Assembly: GCA_003248965.1 (NCBI GenBank)
Contig: QFQU01000003.1
Coordinates: forward strand, 62,001 to 126,000
DNA length: 64,000 nucleotides
DNA from: Brevundimonas sp.
GTDB lineage: Bacteria > Pseudomonadota > Alphaproteobacteria > Caulobacterales > Caulobacteraceae
Direction of reading: 5' to 3'
The notes beneath the pieces are model-generated. The model ran no database searches. It was given only the letters and a program-made list of their open reading frames with translations, and had not been told where the DNA came from. Below are positions 8,716-17,598 of this stretch, piece after piece; within the stretch, counting starts at the first letter, position 1; every line of letters begins with the position of its first letter. The position numbers were made by a program, and so were the translations under genes.

Positions 8716-10365
8716 TCATCCGGCGTCGGCGAAGATCAGGCCGGCCAGCGGCCTCAGCGCCGCGCCGTCCGTCTCGGTCCAGTTGACCGCCGCGATCCGG
8801 CGCGCCCCGACGGGCGGCGACCAGTCCATGGCCGTAAAGCCCAGGTTGAATACGCACAGCAGCCGCTCGCCGCCCTCGGCCCGTGCGAACCGGCGGAACA
8901 CCACCAGGTCGCCCGCGCTTTCGATCTCCAGCCCGCCGATCCGCAGCGCCGGGTGGGCCTGACGCAGGGCGATGATGCGGCGTGCGGCGTGCAGGATCGA
9001 GGTCGGGTCCGCCTCCTGCGCGTCCACCGCCAGCGCCTTGTGACGCGGATCGACCGGCAGCCACGGCTCGACGGTGGAGAAGCCCGCGTTGGGCGCGGCG
9101 GCGATCCAGGGCATCGGCGTGCGGGCGCCGTCGCGGCCCAGGGTCTGGGGCCAGTTGGCGATGGCCTCGGGATCGACCAATCGCTCGAACGGCACCTCGG
9201 CCTGGGGCAGGCCCAGCTCCTCGCCCTGATAGACGAAGACATTGCCGCGCAGGCACATCAGCAGCAGCAGGGCCATCTCGGCGAACACCTTCTCGTCGCG
9301 GCCCTGGGTCCAGCGCGATACCGCGCGCGGCGCATCGTGATTGGAGAAGGTCCAGGACGGCCAGCCCTCGCCCTGCTGATCCGGCCACATTCCGTCGCCG
9401 ATGCCGATCAGTTCGCCCTTCAGCGTGTCGGCGTAGAGGTAGAGGAAGCCGTAGGCCGAATGCAGTCGGTCGTTGCCGGCGGTGAATTCCTTCATCTCGC
9501 GGTCGGCATGGTCGCCGCCGACCTCGGCCACCGTGAACCGGCCTTCATAGCTGTCGGTCAGGGCGCGGATGCGGTTCAGGAAACCGATGATGTCGGGGTG
9601 GGACTGGTTGTAGATCTTGTCCTGGAAGTCGAACGGCCGCGTGCGCTTCTTGCCGTCCTGGATCGGCGGATTGTCGCGCAGGGACGGGTCGTGGATGGCG
9701 AAGTTGATCGCATCCAGACGGAAGCCGTCCACGCCCCGGTCCAGCCAGAAGCGCGCCGCCGCGATCAGGGCGTCCTGCACCGCCGGGTTCCTGACGTTCA
9801 GCTGGGGCTGGGAGGCCAGGAAGTTGTGCATGTAATACTGGCCGCGCCGCGCGTCCCAGGTCCAGGCCGGGCCGCCGAAGACCGACTGCCAGTTCGAGGG
9901 CGGCGAGCCGTCCGGCTTGGCGTCGGCCCAGACATACCAGTCGGCGTGTTCGCCGTTTCGGCTGGCGCGGCTGTCGGTGAACCAGGGATGTTCGTCCGAG
10001 GTATGCGAGAACACCTGGTCGATAACGACCTTCAGCCCCAGGGCATGGGCGCGCGCGATCAGGGCGTCGAAGTCGGCCAGGGTTCCGAAGATTGGATCGA
10101 CGTCGCAATAGTCCGACACGTCATAGCCGAAGTCTTTCATCGGCGACTTGAAGAAGGGCGACAGCCACACCCCGTCCACGCCCAGGCTGGCGACGTGATC
10201 CAGATGGTCGGCGATCCCCTTCAGGTCGCCGACGCCGTCATTGTTGGAATCGGCGAAGCTGCGGGGATAGATTTGATACAGGACCGCGCCCCGCCACCAG
10301 GCGGTCGCTGCGGCCGGGATCGATGCGGCGTCCGCCGGGGAAAGGTCGAGGGGTTGGGCGGTCAC
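8716..10365 (-). CDS. GH13 alpha-glucosidase (oligo-glucosidase type)
   Basis: 549 residues, no signal peptide, so cytoplasmic. It shows the four GH13 regions: VVIDQVFSHTSDEHPW (I), GFRLDAINF with the nucleophile Asp (II), FTVAEVGGD with the acid Glu (III) and FSNHDAPR (IV). YPRSFADSNNDGVGDLKGI is the calcium-site/QPDLN-like segment typical of oligo-1,6- and alpha-1,4-glucosidases. It should cleave imported maltose or dextrins to glucose. The GTG start at 10365 overlaps the stop of the amylase gene (GTGA), and that coupling decides the start; the frame stays open farther upstream but only as antisense noise. Confidence 0.92.
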   Translation of the reverse strand: MTAQPLDLSPADAASIPAAATAWWRGAVLYQIYPRSFADSNNDGVGDLKGIADHLDHVASLGVDGVWLSPFFKSPMKDFGYDVSDYCDVDPIFGTLADFDALIARAHALGLKVVIDQVFSHTSDEHPWFTDSRASRNGEHADWYVWADAKPDGSPPSNWQSVFGGPAWTWDARRGQYYMHNFLASQPQLNVRNPAVQDALIAAARFWLDRGVDGFRLDAINFAIHDPSLRDNPPIQDGKKRTRPFDFQDKIYNQSHPDIIGFLNRIRALTDSYEGRFTVAEVGGDHADREMKEFTAGNDRLHSAYGFLYLYADTLKGELIGIGDGMWPDQQGEGWPSWTFSNHDAPRAVSRWTQGRDEKVFAEMALLLLMCLRGNVFVYQGEELGLPQAEVPFERLVDPEAIANWPQTLGRDGARTPMPWIAAAPNAGFSTVEPWLPVDPRHKALAVDAQEADPTSILHAARRIIALRQAHPALRIGGLEIESAGDLVVFRRFARAEGGERLLCVFNLGFTAMDWSPPVGARRIAAVNWTETDGAALRPLAGLIFADAG

Positions 10366-12182
10366 GGAACGCTCTTGCAAACGAGGTAGTCGAGAGGGGG
10401 AACGCGAACGGCGACGCTGGCGGGCGCCGACGAACGGGCGCCGCAGTCGCCGCGCAGAGCCTGCCACCGAAGCGAGCCGGGCTCCACCTCGACTTGGGCA
10501 GCGACGGGGGCGGTCGAACTGTTGAACAGAACCAGCACCTCGCCGCCGTCGTCGGTCAGGCGCGACAGGGCGAACAGGCCCGGCTTGTCGCCCGAGGCGC
10601 GCACGATCTGGCGACCGCGACGCAGCGCCGGTTCGGCGGCGCGCAGGCGCGCCATTTCCGCGATGGCCTGGTAAAGCGGCGCATTGGTCGAATAGGCCGG
10701 TTGGCGGCCGCCGACGGGCGTCTCGTCCGCATAGACCGGCGTGCGGCTGGGCCACATGTCCTGGCGGGAGTTTCCGTATCCGCCCGCGCCGGCGAAGCCC
10801 TGTTCGTCGCCGTAGTAGAGGGTCGGCACGCCCCGGCTGAACATCATCAGCGCATGGGCCAGTTCAATCCGGGCCAGCAGTTCGGCGTCGTCGGCCTCCG
10901 GGTTCGCCTGTTTCACGAAGAAGCCGATCCGCCCCATGTCGTGATTGCCGAGGAAGGTCGGCAGGATGGCGGCCGTATCGGCCCCGTCCGCATAGAGGGC
11001 GTCGGCGTCGAACAGCCTGGCCAGGGCGTCGGTCCCGACCTTGCCGGACGCGACATCGGTCGCCTGTTTCTGGAACGGGAAGTCCAGCACGGCCGGATAG
11101 GCGTCGACCCGCGTGAACCGCGCTGTGACCGCCGGGTCGGGGTCATAGACCTCGCCGAAGATGTGGAAGTTGGGGATGCCCCTGGCGGCGGCGCGGGCCT
11201 TCATGGCGGGGATGAAGGCCTGCCAGAACGCCGCGTTCACATGGCGGGCCGTGTCGATGCGATAGCCGTCTATGCCGTATCGGTCGATCCAGCCGCCGAA
11301 GATGTCGATCATGCCCTGAACGACCACCGGGTCTTCGGTCAGCAGGTCGTCCAGACCGGCAAAATCGCCGTCCAGGCTGCTCTCGCCCGAGAATGTGCTT
11401 TCGCCCCGGTTGTGATAGCGGATCGGGTCGTTCAGCCAGGCCGGAACCTTGGCGTTCTCCTCGCCCGCCGGGACGTAAGGGGTGTAGGCGTAGTCGGGCC
11501 GCGTCAGGCGCGCAAAGTCCCGCCCGTCGAAGCCGTCGTTGATCGGCGCCCCGTCCACCCCGCCCTTGCGCGTATAGGGATAGTCGGCGCGGTTGCGATA
11601 GGCGCAGTCGTTCCGGGGGCATTCGCGATAGCGGATCACGTCGGCGGTGTGGTTGGCCACGATGTCCAGATAGACCTTCATGCCCCGCGCGTGGGCCGCG
11701 TCGACCAGGGCGCGCATCGTCGCCTCGTCGCCGAAATGGGGATCGACCGTGGTGAAGTCGGTGATCCAGTATCCGTGGTGCGCCGCGCCGGTGTAGTTTC
11801 CGCGCGTCTGAACCGGCTTGTTCTTGAAGATCGGCGCCAGCCACACGGCCGTCGCGCCCAGGCCCTGTATATAGTCCAGCCGCTGGATCACCCCCGCCAG
11901 ATCGCCCCCATGGTAGAAGTCGGGGTCGGTCGGGTCGAAGCCGCTCACCAGCCGCTGGGGCGCATAGCCGCCGTGGTCGTTGGCGGGATCGCCGTTGGCG
12001 AACCGGTCGGGGAGCAGGAAATAGATCACCTCGTCCTGGGGCGGGCGCTGCCTCAGTTCGCTCAGGGCGTCAGCTTGCGCGTTGGACTGGGCGCAAGCGG
12101 CCTGCGCGCCGACCACGCTCAGCAGGGCTGCGGCCGCCACCATCGCGTGCACCGTGTCGCGGAGGGTTTTCCCCGTGCCCAT
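10362..12182 (-). CDS. GH13 alpha-amylase, exported
   Basis: 606 residues. Signal peptide residues 1 to about 32 (…VVGAQAACAQ). GH13 regions: VYLDIVANHTAD (I), GYRIDTARHVNAAFW with nucleophile Asp (II), FHIFGEVYDPD with acid Glu (III), FLGNHDMGR (IV). It opens with DEVIYFLLPDRFANGDPAND, a calcium-binding type of bacterial amylase or cyclomaltodextrinase-like enzymes. Expected periplasmic cleavage of dextrins entering via the TonB receptor. ATG at 12182 is preceded by AGGGAG 8 nt away. Forms a two-gene operon with the downstream GH13 glucosidase. Confidence 0.92.
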   Translation of the reverse strand: MGTGKTLRDTVHAMVAAAALLSVVGAQAACAQSNAQADALSELRQRPPQDEVIYFLLPDRFANGDPANDHGGYAPQRLVSGFDPTDPDFYHGGDLAGVIQRLDYIQGLGATAVWLAPIFKNKPVQTRGNYTGAAHHGYWITDFTTVDPHFGDEATMRALVDAAHARGMKVYLDIVANHTADVIRYRECPRNDCAYRNRADYPYTRKGGVDGAPINDGFDGRDFARLTRPDYAYTPYVPAGEENAKVPAWLNDPIRYHNRGESTFSGESSLDGDFAGLDDLLTEDPVVVQGMIDIFGGWIDRYGIDGYRIDTARHVNAAFWQAFIPAMKARAAARGIPNFHIFGEVYDPDPAVTARFTRVDAYPAVLDFPFQKQATDVASGKVGTDALARLFDADALYADGADTAAILPTFLGNHDMGRIGFFVKQANPEADDAELLARIELAHALMMFSRGVPTLYYGDEQGFAGAGGYGNSRQDMWPSRTPVYADETPVGGRQPAYSTNAPLYQAIAEMARLRAAEPALRRGRQIVRASGDKPGLFALSRLTDDGGEVLVLFNSSTAPVAAQVEVEPGSLRWQALRGDCGARSSAPASVAVRVPPLDYLVCKSVP

Positions 12183-12460
12183 CACGCCTGCTCCCTCTTG
12201 CCCGGAAAGTGCAAAGCTTTCCAAGTCGATTTGCAAGATTTTGCAGTAATGCGCGCCTCTGTCAACGGGCGCGGAGACGGATGGCGTTGTCGCGCAATGT
12301 GGCGTTGATGCTTATCTTGCTGGGCTTCTGGCACGTCACGACAGGGGTTGCGCGCCTCGGCTGCATTAACAGCTTGCAATGTTCTTCAAGGTTTGCATAT
12401 TTTTGCGACGGCTTCAGACTGCGACACTCAGAAACGCGGTCAGCCCCAGGGAGGATGATC
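12183..12460. promoter_or_regulatory. Divergent control region between amylase and TonB receptor
   Basis: 278 bp without a gene. It holds two copies of the putative regulon element: B at 12230-12245 (TTTGCAAGATTTTGCA, 48-63 nt before the amylase ATG) and C at 12392-12407 (TTTGCATATTTTTGCG, 54-69 nt before the receptor ATG). Both have TGCA-N6-TGC(A/G). The DNA around C is locally AT-rich compared with its surroundings, as expected of a promoter. No clear -35/-10 pair could be fixed. Confidence 0.55.
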
Positions 12461-15295
12461 ATGTTTCAACGTCTCAACCGGCGCGCGCGCCTGCTGTCCG
12501 GAGCCGCCTTCGGCGCGGCCGCCTTCATGGCTGTCGGATCGGCGCACGCCCAGACCGCGCCGGCCCAGACCGCGCAGTCGAACGATCAGCCGACCGAGGT
12601 TGGCGAGATCGTCGTCACCGGCATCCGCCGCTCGATCGAAGCTTCGATATCGGCCAAGGCCAACAACACCTCGATCGTCGAAGTCATTTCGTCCGAGGAC
12701 ATCGGCAAGCTGCCGGACGTGTCCATCGCCGAATCCCTGGCGCGCCTGCCCGGCGTGACGATGCAGCGCCTGGACGGCCGCAGCCAGGCGATCTCGATCC
12801 GGGGCCTTGGCCCGGACTTCACCACCGCCCTGCTGAACGGCCGGGAGATGGTGACGACCGGCGACAACCGCGGTGTCGAGTTCGATCAGTTTCCCGCCGA
12901 ACTGTTGTCCAGCGTCGTCGTCTACAAGACCCCCGACTCGGCTCTGATCGGCCAGGGCCTGGGCGGCACCGTCGATCTGCGCACCGTGCGGCCGCTGGCC
13001 TATGGCCGCCAGGCGCTGGCCCTGAACTATCGCCACGAATGGAACGAACTGGGCGCCCTGAACTCGGGCACGTCCGACAGCGGCGACCGCTACACCGTCT
13101 CCTACGTCGATCAGTTCCTGGACGGCACCCTGGGCGTGGCCCTGGGCTATGCCCACATGAACTCGCCCTATCAGTCCGAGCGGTTCAACGCCTGGGGCTA
13201 TCCCAACTATTCGGACGGCAATCTGCTGACGGGCGGCGTCAAACCCTACGTCATGTCGTCGGAGCTGGAGCGCGACGGCTATATGGGCGTGCTGGAATGG
13301 CGGCCGAACGACCGCATCCACTCCACGTTCGACGCCTTCTATTCCAAGTTCAAGAACACCCAGGTCCTGCGCGGCATCGAATTCCCGCTGGCCTGGGGCG
13401 GTCTGGCTGAGAACCCCAAGCGTAGCGACACCGTCCTGGGCGGGTGCCAGATCACCAACAACGTGGCGACCCCCAACGTTTGCCGTCCGGGTCCGTCCCT
13501 GCGTCCGGGCTATACGGTCGAGAACGGCCTGATCGTCGCCGGCACCTGGGACAACATCAAGGGCGTGGTCCGCAACGACCTGAACAAGCGCGACAGCACG
13601 ATCACGGCCCTGGGCTGGAACACCGAGTTCACGCTCAGCGACGACTGGTCGGCGAACCTGGACCTCAGCTATTCGAAGGTCGAGCGTAACGACATCATCC
13701 TTGAAACCAACGCCGGCACGGGGCGCAACATCAACGGCGCGCTCGACACCCTGGGCTTCCAGCTGACCGGCGACGGCGTGACGCAGTTCACCAGCCGCCT
13801 GAACTACGCCGATCCGACCTTGATCAAGATCACCAGTCCGCAAGGCTGGGGCGGCGACGTGATCCCCGAGGGGCAGGCCGGCTATCTGAACACGCCGTCC
13901 GTCGAGGACGAGTTGAAGGCGGCGCGTTTCAGCGTCACGCGTCAGCTGCACCAGAGCCCGTTCAAGTCGATCGACTTCGGCTTCAACTATTCGGAACGCC
14001 AGAAGACGTTCGTCAATGACCAGTACTATCTCGGCGTGCCTGGCGGTGGCGACCTGGCGGTGCCGAGCCAGTTCCTGCTGGACCCGACGGACCTGGGCTA
14101 TCTCGGCATCTCTCAGGTGCTGAGCTACGATGCTCTGGGCGTTCTGAACAGCGGCGCCCTGAACCGCATCCGCAACCCGAACGCCGACGTCATTTCCGGA
14201 AACTGGGAAGTGACGGAAAAGGTCTCGACCGCTTACGTTCGCGCCAACATCGATCACAATCTGTTCGGCCTGCCGCTGACCGGCAACGTCGGCATGCAGT
14301 TCGTCTATACCGATCAGCATTCGACCGGCTTCTCGGCGCGTCAGGCCGGCCTGGGTGTTTCGCAGACGATCGCGGTGGAAGGCGGCAAGGACTATCTGGA
14401 AATCCTGCCGAGTTCGAACTTCATCCTGCAGGTGGCCGACGACACCTTCGTGCGCTTTGCAGCGGCCCGCACCCTGGCGCGCGCCCGCATGGACGACATG
14501 CGCGCCTCGCGCAACTATTCGTTCGATAACGGCAAGAACGTCGCCGGCGCCCAGGCCGATGTGAACTCGCCCTGGAGCGCCTCGGGCGGCAATCCGACCT
14601 TGATGCCCTATATCGCTGACGTGGCGGATATCTCGCTTGAGAAATACTTCGCCAACCGCAAGGGCTATGTCTCGCTGGCCGCGTTCTACAAGAACCTGGA
14701 AACCTATGTTTACAATCACGACCAGGTCTTCGACTTCACGGGCTATCCGACCGGCGGCCTGACGCCTGTGATCAACCAGGGCAAGTCGTCGGCGCCTGAC
14801 AACGGCGAGGGCGGCTGGATCCGGGGTATCGAATTCTCGGTCTCGGCGCCGTTCGAAATCCTTCATCCGGCCCTGGAAGGCTTCGGTGCGCAGTTCAGCG
14901 CCTCGATGACGGAAAGCAAGGTCCAGCCCGATCCGAACCAGGCGCCCACGGCCCTGCCGGGTCTGTCGGAAGACGTGATCAACGGTTCGCTCTATTATGA
15001 GCGTTTCGGCCTGCAGGCTCGGGTCTCTGCCCGGTATCGCTCGGACTACCTGGGCGAGGTCGCCGGCTTCGGCAACGGCCGCAACCTGCGCTCGGTCGCG
15101 GCGGAAACCGTCGTCGACGCCCAGGTTGGTTACGAGTTCCAGGGCGGTCCGCTGGAAGGCCTGTCCGTTCTGGCCCAGGTCAACAACCTGACCGACGAGC
15201 CGTTCAAGACCTTCCAGAACGGCGATGAGCGCCAGACCATCGACTATCAGCACTATGGCCGCACCTTCGCGGTCGGGCTGAACTACAAGTTCTGA
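12461..15295 (+). CDS. TonB-dependent receptor for maltodextrins (MalA-like)
   Basis: 944 residues. Signal peptide 1-30 ending SAHA; a TonB box-like EVGEIVVTGIRRSIE follows, then the plug (VSIAESLARLPGVTMQRLDGRSQAISIRGLGPDFTTALLNGRE) and a 22-strand barrel ending in YGRTFAVGLNYKF with a terminal Phe. Size and plug match the TonB-Xanth-Caul subfamily that includes Caulobacter MalA. It should import maltodextrins across the outer membrane using TonB energy. GGAGG lies 6 nt before ATG 12461; the earlier ATG at 12455 touches the ribosome site and is unlikely. Regulatory element C lies upstream and an intrinsic terminator downstream. Confidence 0.92.
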   Translation: MFQRLNRRARLLSGAAFGAAAFMAVGSAHAQTAPAQTAQSNDQPTEVGEIVVTGIRRSIEASISAKANNTSIVEVISSEDIGKLPDVSIAESLARLPGVTMQRLDGRSQAISIRGLGPDFTTALLNGREMVTTGDNRGVEFDQFPAELLSSVVVYKTPDSALIGQGLGGTVDLRTVRPLAYGRQALALNYRHEWNELGALNSGTSDSGDRYTVSYVDQFLDGTLGVALGYAHMNSPYQSERFNAWGYPNYSDGNLLTGGVKPYVMSSELERDGYMGVLEWRPNDRIHSTFDAFYSKFKNTQVLRGIEFPLAWGGLAENPKRSDTVLGGCQITNNVATPNVCRPGPSLRPGYTVENGLIVAGTWDNIKGVVRNDLNKRDSTITALGWNTEFTLSDDWSANLDLSYSKVERNDIILETNAGTGRNINGALDTLGFQLTGDGVTQFTSRLNYADPTLIKITSPQGWGGDVIPEGQAGYLNTPSVEDELKAARFSVTRQLHQSPFKSIDFGFNYSERQKTFVNDQYYLGVPGGGDLAVPSQFLLDPTDLGYLGISQVLSYDALGVLNSGALNRIRNPNADVISGNWEVTEKVSTAYVRANIDHNLFGLPLTGNVGMQFVYTDQHSTGFSARQAGLGVSQTIAVEGGKDYLEILPSSNFILQVADDTFVRFAAARTLARARMDDMRASRNYSFDNGKNVAGAQADVNSPWSASGGNPTLMPYIADVADISLEKYFANRKGYVSLAAFYKNLETYVYNHDQVFDFTGYPTGGLTPVINQGKSSAPDNGEGGWIRGIEFSVSAPFEILHPALEGFGAQFSASMTESKVQPDPNQAPTALPGLSEDVINGSLYYERFGLQARVSARYRSDYLGEVAGFGNGRNLRSVAAETVVDAQVGYEFQGGPLEGLSVLAQVNNLTDEPFKTFQNGDERQTIDYQHYGRTFAVGLNYKF

Positions 15296-15320
15296 TTTCC
15301 CCCTCTCTTCTGAGCACCTT

Positions 15321-15351
15321 GGGCCGTTTCGTTCGCGAGGCGGCCCTTTTT
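15321..15351 (+). terminator. Intrinsic terminator after TonB receptor
   Basis: GGGCCG / CGGCCC stem (14-nt loop) is followed by TTTTT, 25 nt after the receptor stop codon. Confidence 0.8.
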
Positions 15352-15501
15352 CTTGACCGGGAAGGGCGGGCAGGCGGGCAAGTTTCGTTACAGCGTCCGC
15401 TTTTCCGCTGGACGCCCGGCGTCCGATGTCGGAACTCAGCAGGCGAGGAGAACCGCGCGAACCAGCGCGGCCGTCTTAGTTTCACTGGGGGATCCTATCC
15501 A

Positions 15502-16776
15502 ATGACCGTTCCGGACGCCGGAAAACGCCAGGGCGCGGGCCTGGCCTTCGCCTATGTCACCACCTTGTTCTTCGCCTGGGGCTTCGCGACCTCGCTGATC
15601 GATCCGCTGATCGCGGCGGTGAAGCGGGTGTTCGCCCTGAACAACGCCGAGGCCTTCCTGACCACTTTCGCCTGGTTCATCGCCTATGGGCTGATGTCGC
15701 TGCCGGCCGCCTCGGTCCTCAGCAAGCTGGGCTACAGCCGCTCGATCATCGGCGCCCTGATCGTCATGGTGGCCGGCTGCTTGATCGTGCCCGCCGCGAC
15801 CGCCGCCGACTGGTATCCCGGCGTGCTGATCGCCCTGTTCGTCATCGCCTCGGGCGTCACCCTGCTGCAGGTCGCCGCCAACCCTCTGGTCGCCGAACTG
15901 GGCAGTCCCAAGGGCGCGTCCAGCCGTCTGAACCTGTCGCAGGCCTTCAACTCCCTGGGCACCACGGTCGGTCCCTGGCTGGGTTCGCACGTCCTGCTCA
16001 CGGGCGGCGTCTTCGCCGCCGGCGCAGTGGTGACGGCCGCCACGCGCAGCCAGTCGCTGCGCAGCATCGACATGGCCTTCCTGGGCATGGGGGCCTTCTT
16101 CGCCCTGGTCGCCATCTTCATCTTCACCGCGCGCAAGAAGATCAATGCGGCGTCGCCGGCCACGACCCAGGCCTTCTCTCCGCTGAAGGCCCTGTCGTCG
16201 CCTTGGGCGATCTTCGGCGCCCTGGCCATCTTCCTCTACGTCGGATCGGAAGTCGCCATCGGCGGCATGCTGACGAACTTCCTGGAGAGCCCCGATGTCC
16301 TGAACGCCCCCATCGAGACAGCGGGCAAGATGGTCGCCCTGTACTGGGGCGGCGCCATGGTCGGCCGCTTCATCGGTTCGGCGGTGATGACCAAGGTGCG
16401 TCCGGCCGTCGTTCTGGTCTGCTGCACCGTGGCGGCGGCGTTCCTGTGCCTGATCGTCAGTCAGATCGGTGGACCGACGGCGGCCTATGCGGTGCTGTCG
16501 ATCGGCCTGTTCAACTCCATCATGTTCCCGACCATCTTTACCCTGACGCTGGAGCGGTCCACCGCGCCGACCTCGGCCACCTCCGGCCTTCTGGTGTTCG
16601 GCATCATCGGCGGCGCGCTTCTGCCCCAGGCGGCGGCGCACATCGCCGATGCGGCGGACAAGCTTCAGCCGGCCTTCATCGTGCCGATGCTGGGCTATGT
16701 CGGCCTGACGCTGTTCGCCATCGGCTGCATCCGCAGCAAGGCGAAAACCGAGGTGACGACGACCGTCGCGCACTGA
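15502..16776 (+). CDS. FucP-like sugar:H+ symporter (MFS)
   Basis: 424 residues, about 12 transmembrane segments. TLFFAWGFATSLIDPLIAAVKRVFALNNAEA and the ASNPLVAELG-like QVAANPLVAELGSP motif are signatures of the FucP/GluP sugar MFS group (fucose, glucose, galactose). A downstream start is chosen at ATG 15502, because the frame ahead contains the terminator of the previous gene. It lies next to the maltodextrin genes, so it may carry the glucose they release, but it has its own promoter region and none of the TGCA elements, so membership of the regulon is open. Followed by an intrinsic terminator. Confidence 0.88.
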   Translation: MTVPDAGKRQGAGLAFAYVTTLFFAWGFATSLIDPLIAAVKRVFALNNAEAFLTTFAWFIAYGLMSLPAASVLSKLGYSRSIIGALIVMVAGCLIVPAATAADWYPGVLIALFVIASGVTLLQVAANPLVAELGSPKGASSRLNLSQAFNSLGTTVGPWLGSHVLLTGGVFAAGAVVTAATRSQSLRSIDMAFLGMGAFFALVAIFIFTARKKINAASPATTQAFSPLKALSSPWAIFGALAIFLYVGSEVAIGGMLTNFLESPDVLNAPIETAGKMVALYWGGAMVGRFIGSAVMTKVRPAVVLVCCTVAAAFLCLIVSQIGGPTAAYAVLSIGLFNSIMFPTIFTLTLERSTAPTSATSGLLVFGIIGGALLPQAAAHIADAADKLQPAFIVPMLGYVGLTLFAIGCIRSKAKTEVTTTVAH

Positions 16777-16793
16777 GGCGTTCGATCCGATAA

Positions 16794-16826
16794 AAAGGGC
16801 GCGGAGGGAAGCCTTCCGCGCCCTTT
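16794..16826. terminator. Bidirectional intrinsic terminator
   Basis: A perfect 12-bp stem AAAGGGCGCGGA / TCCGCGCCCTTT is preceded by A residues and followed by T-rich sequence, between the convergent FucP-like and TetR genes. Confidence 0.85.
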
Positions 16827-16844
16827 GTCTTTTCCGTCTTCGGC

Positions 16845-17426
16845 TCAGCCGTCGATCAGGGCCTGGAGGATCGGCGCCAGACGATCCCGCATCTTTTCGC
16901 AATCGGCCAGGTCCATGTTGAAGCCGCCGCCGCCCAGTTCGCGGCTGACCGACATGCCCATGATGAAGCCCGCCAGCAACCGAGCGCGCACCGGGGCGTC
17001 CGGTCCGCTGATCCACTCTTCCAGCGGGTCGAAGAAGCGGGCGGTGCAGGTGGTCTGAACCATTTCGGCCGCCTTGGCGGAGCCGATGGACCGCAGCATG
17101 ATCGCCATGCCCTTGAGTTTCTCGGCCTTCTTGGGTTCGAAGACGATCTCGTTGGCGACGCGCCGACCGAACTCGGCCTTGTCGCCCGACATCAGGGTGC
17201 TGCCGTCGGTGCAACTGTCCAGGGCGGCCAGAAACAGGTCGTCCTTGGAGCCGAAGTAGCGGCTGATCAGGGCCGCGTCGACGCCGACGTCGCGGGCGAT
17301 GTCGCGCATGCCGACGTCGTCGTAGCTCTCGGCGGCGAACCGTTCGCGCGCGGCGTCGAGAATGGCCGTGCGCGTTGCGGCGGCGCTTCTCGGGCGGGGA
17401 CCGGGGCACAACAAGGCGGCGAACAC
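16845..17426 (-). CDS. TetR-family repressor of the divergent RND pump
   Basis: 193 residues from GTG 17426. TRTAILDAARERFAAESYDDVGMRDIARDVGVDAALISRYFGSKDDLFLAAL is the TetR helix-turn-helix; the C-terminal ligand domain is unassigned. It is transcribed away from the RND operon with 172 bp in between holding an inverted repeat over the -35 box, so local repression of the pump is likely. The start is uncertain: GGAG sits only 1 nt from the GTG, while TTG codons at 17414 and 17411 sit 11-14 nt from it and would shorten the protein by 4-5 residues. Confidence 0.87.
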   Translation of the reverse strand: MFAALLCPGPRPRSAAATRTAILDAARERFAAESYDDVGMRDIARDVGVDAALISRYFGSKDDLFLAALDSCTDGSTLMSGDKAEFGRRVANEIVFEPKKAEKLKGMAIMLRSIGSAKAAEMVQTTCTARFFDPLEEWISGPDAPVRARLLAGFIMGMSVSRELGGGGFNMDLADCEKMRDRLAPILQALIDG

Positions 17427-17473
17427 TCCGAAATGGCAAGGTGGTCAGAAATAACCGTAACCTCCATATGGCT

Positions 17474-17493
17474 TTGTCATCGCCTGTTGACAA
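17474..17493. promoter_or_regulatory. Putative TetR operator overlapping the RND promoter
   Basis: Inverted repeat TTGTCA-N8-TGACAA; its right arm overlaps the -35 hexamer. A second inverted repeat, CCATG-N6-CATGG, lies at 17519-17534 just past the -10. Placement suits repression of the pump operon, and possibly autoregulation. Confidence 0.5.
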
Positions 17494-17515
17494 GCGTCGC
17501 CGCCCCAAGGATAAG
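17487..17515 (+). promoter_or_regulatory. Candidate sigma-70 promoter of the RND operon
   Basis: A perfect TTGACA is separated by 17 nt from GATAAG (4 of 6 to TATAAT). It lies 84 nt upstream of the membrane-fusion-protein start and points toward it. Confidence 0.5.
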
Positions 17516-17598
17516 TCACCATGCGTTGACATGGCCGACTCCCCAGCGGCGTATGTCCGCACGACAGGGATTCAACCTCCGACAGGGAGATTGCGCAG

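Noticed and set aside
8953..12308. Two long plus-strand frames (8953-10389 and 10323-12308) opposite the GH13 genes
   Set aside because: Antisense shadows of complete GH13 enzymes; they overlap each other and lack ribosome sites.
12440..15253. 937-codon open frame antisense to the TonB receptor
   Set aside because: High-GC codon periodicity opens frames opposite real genes; the plus-strand protein has signal peptide, plug and barrel, while this one has no recognisable domain or ribosome site.
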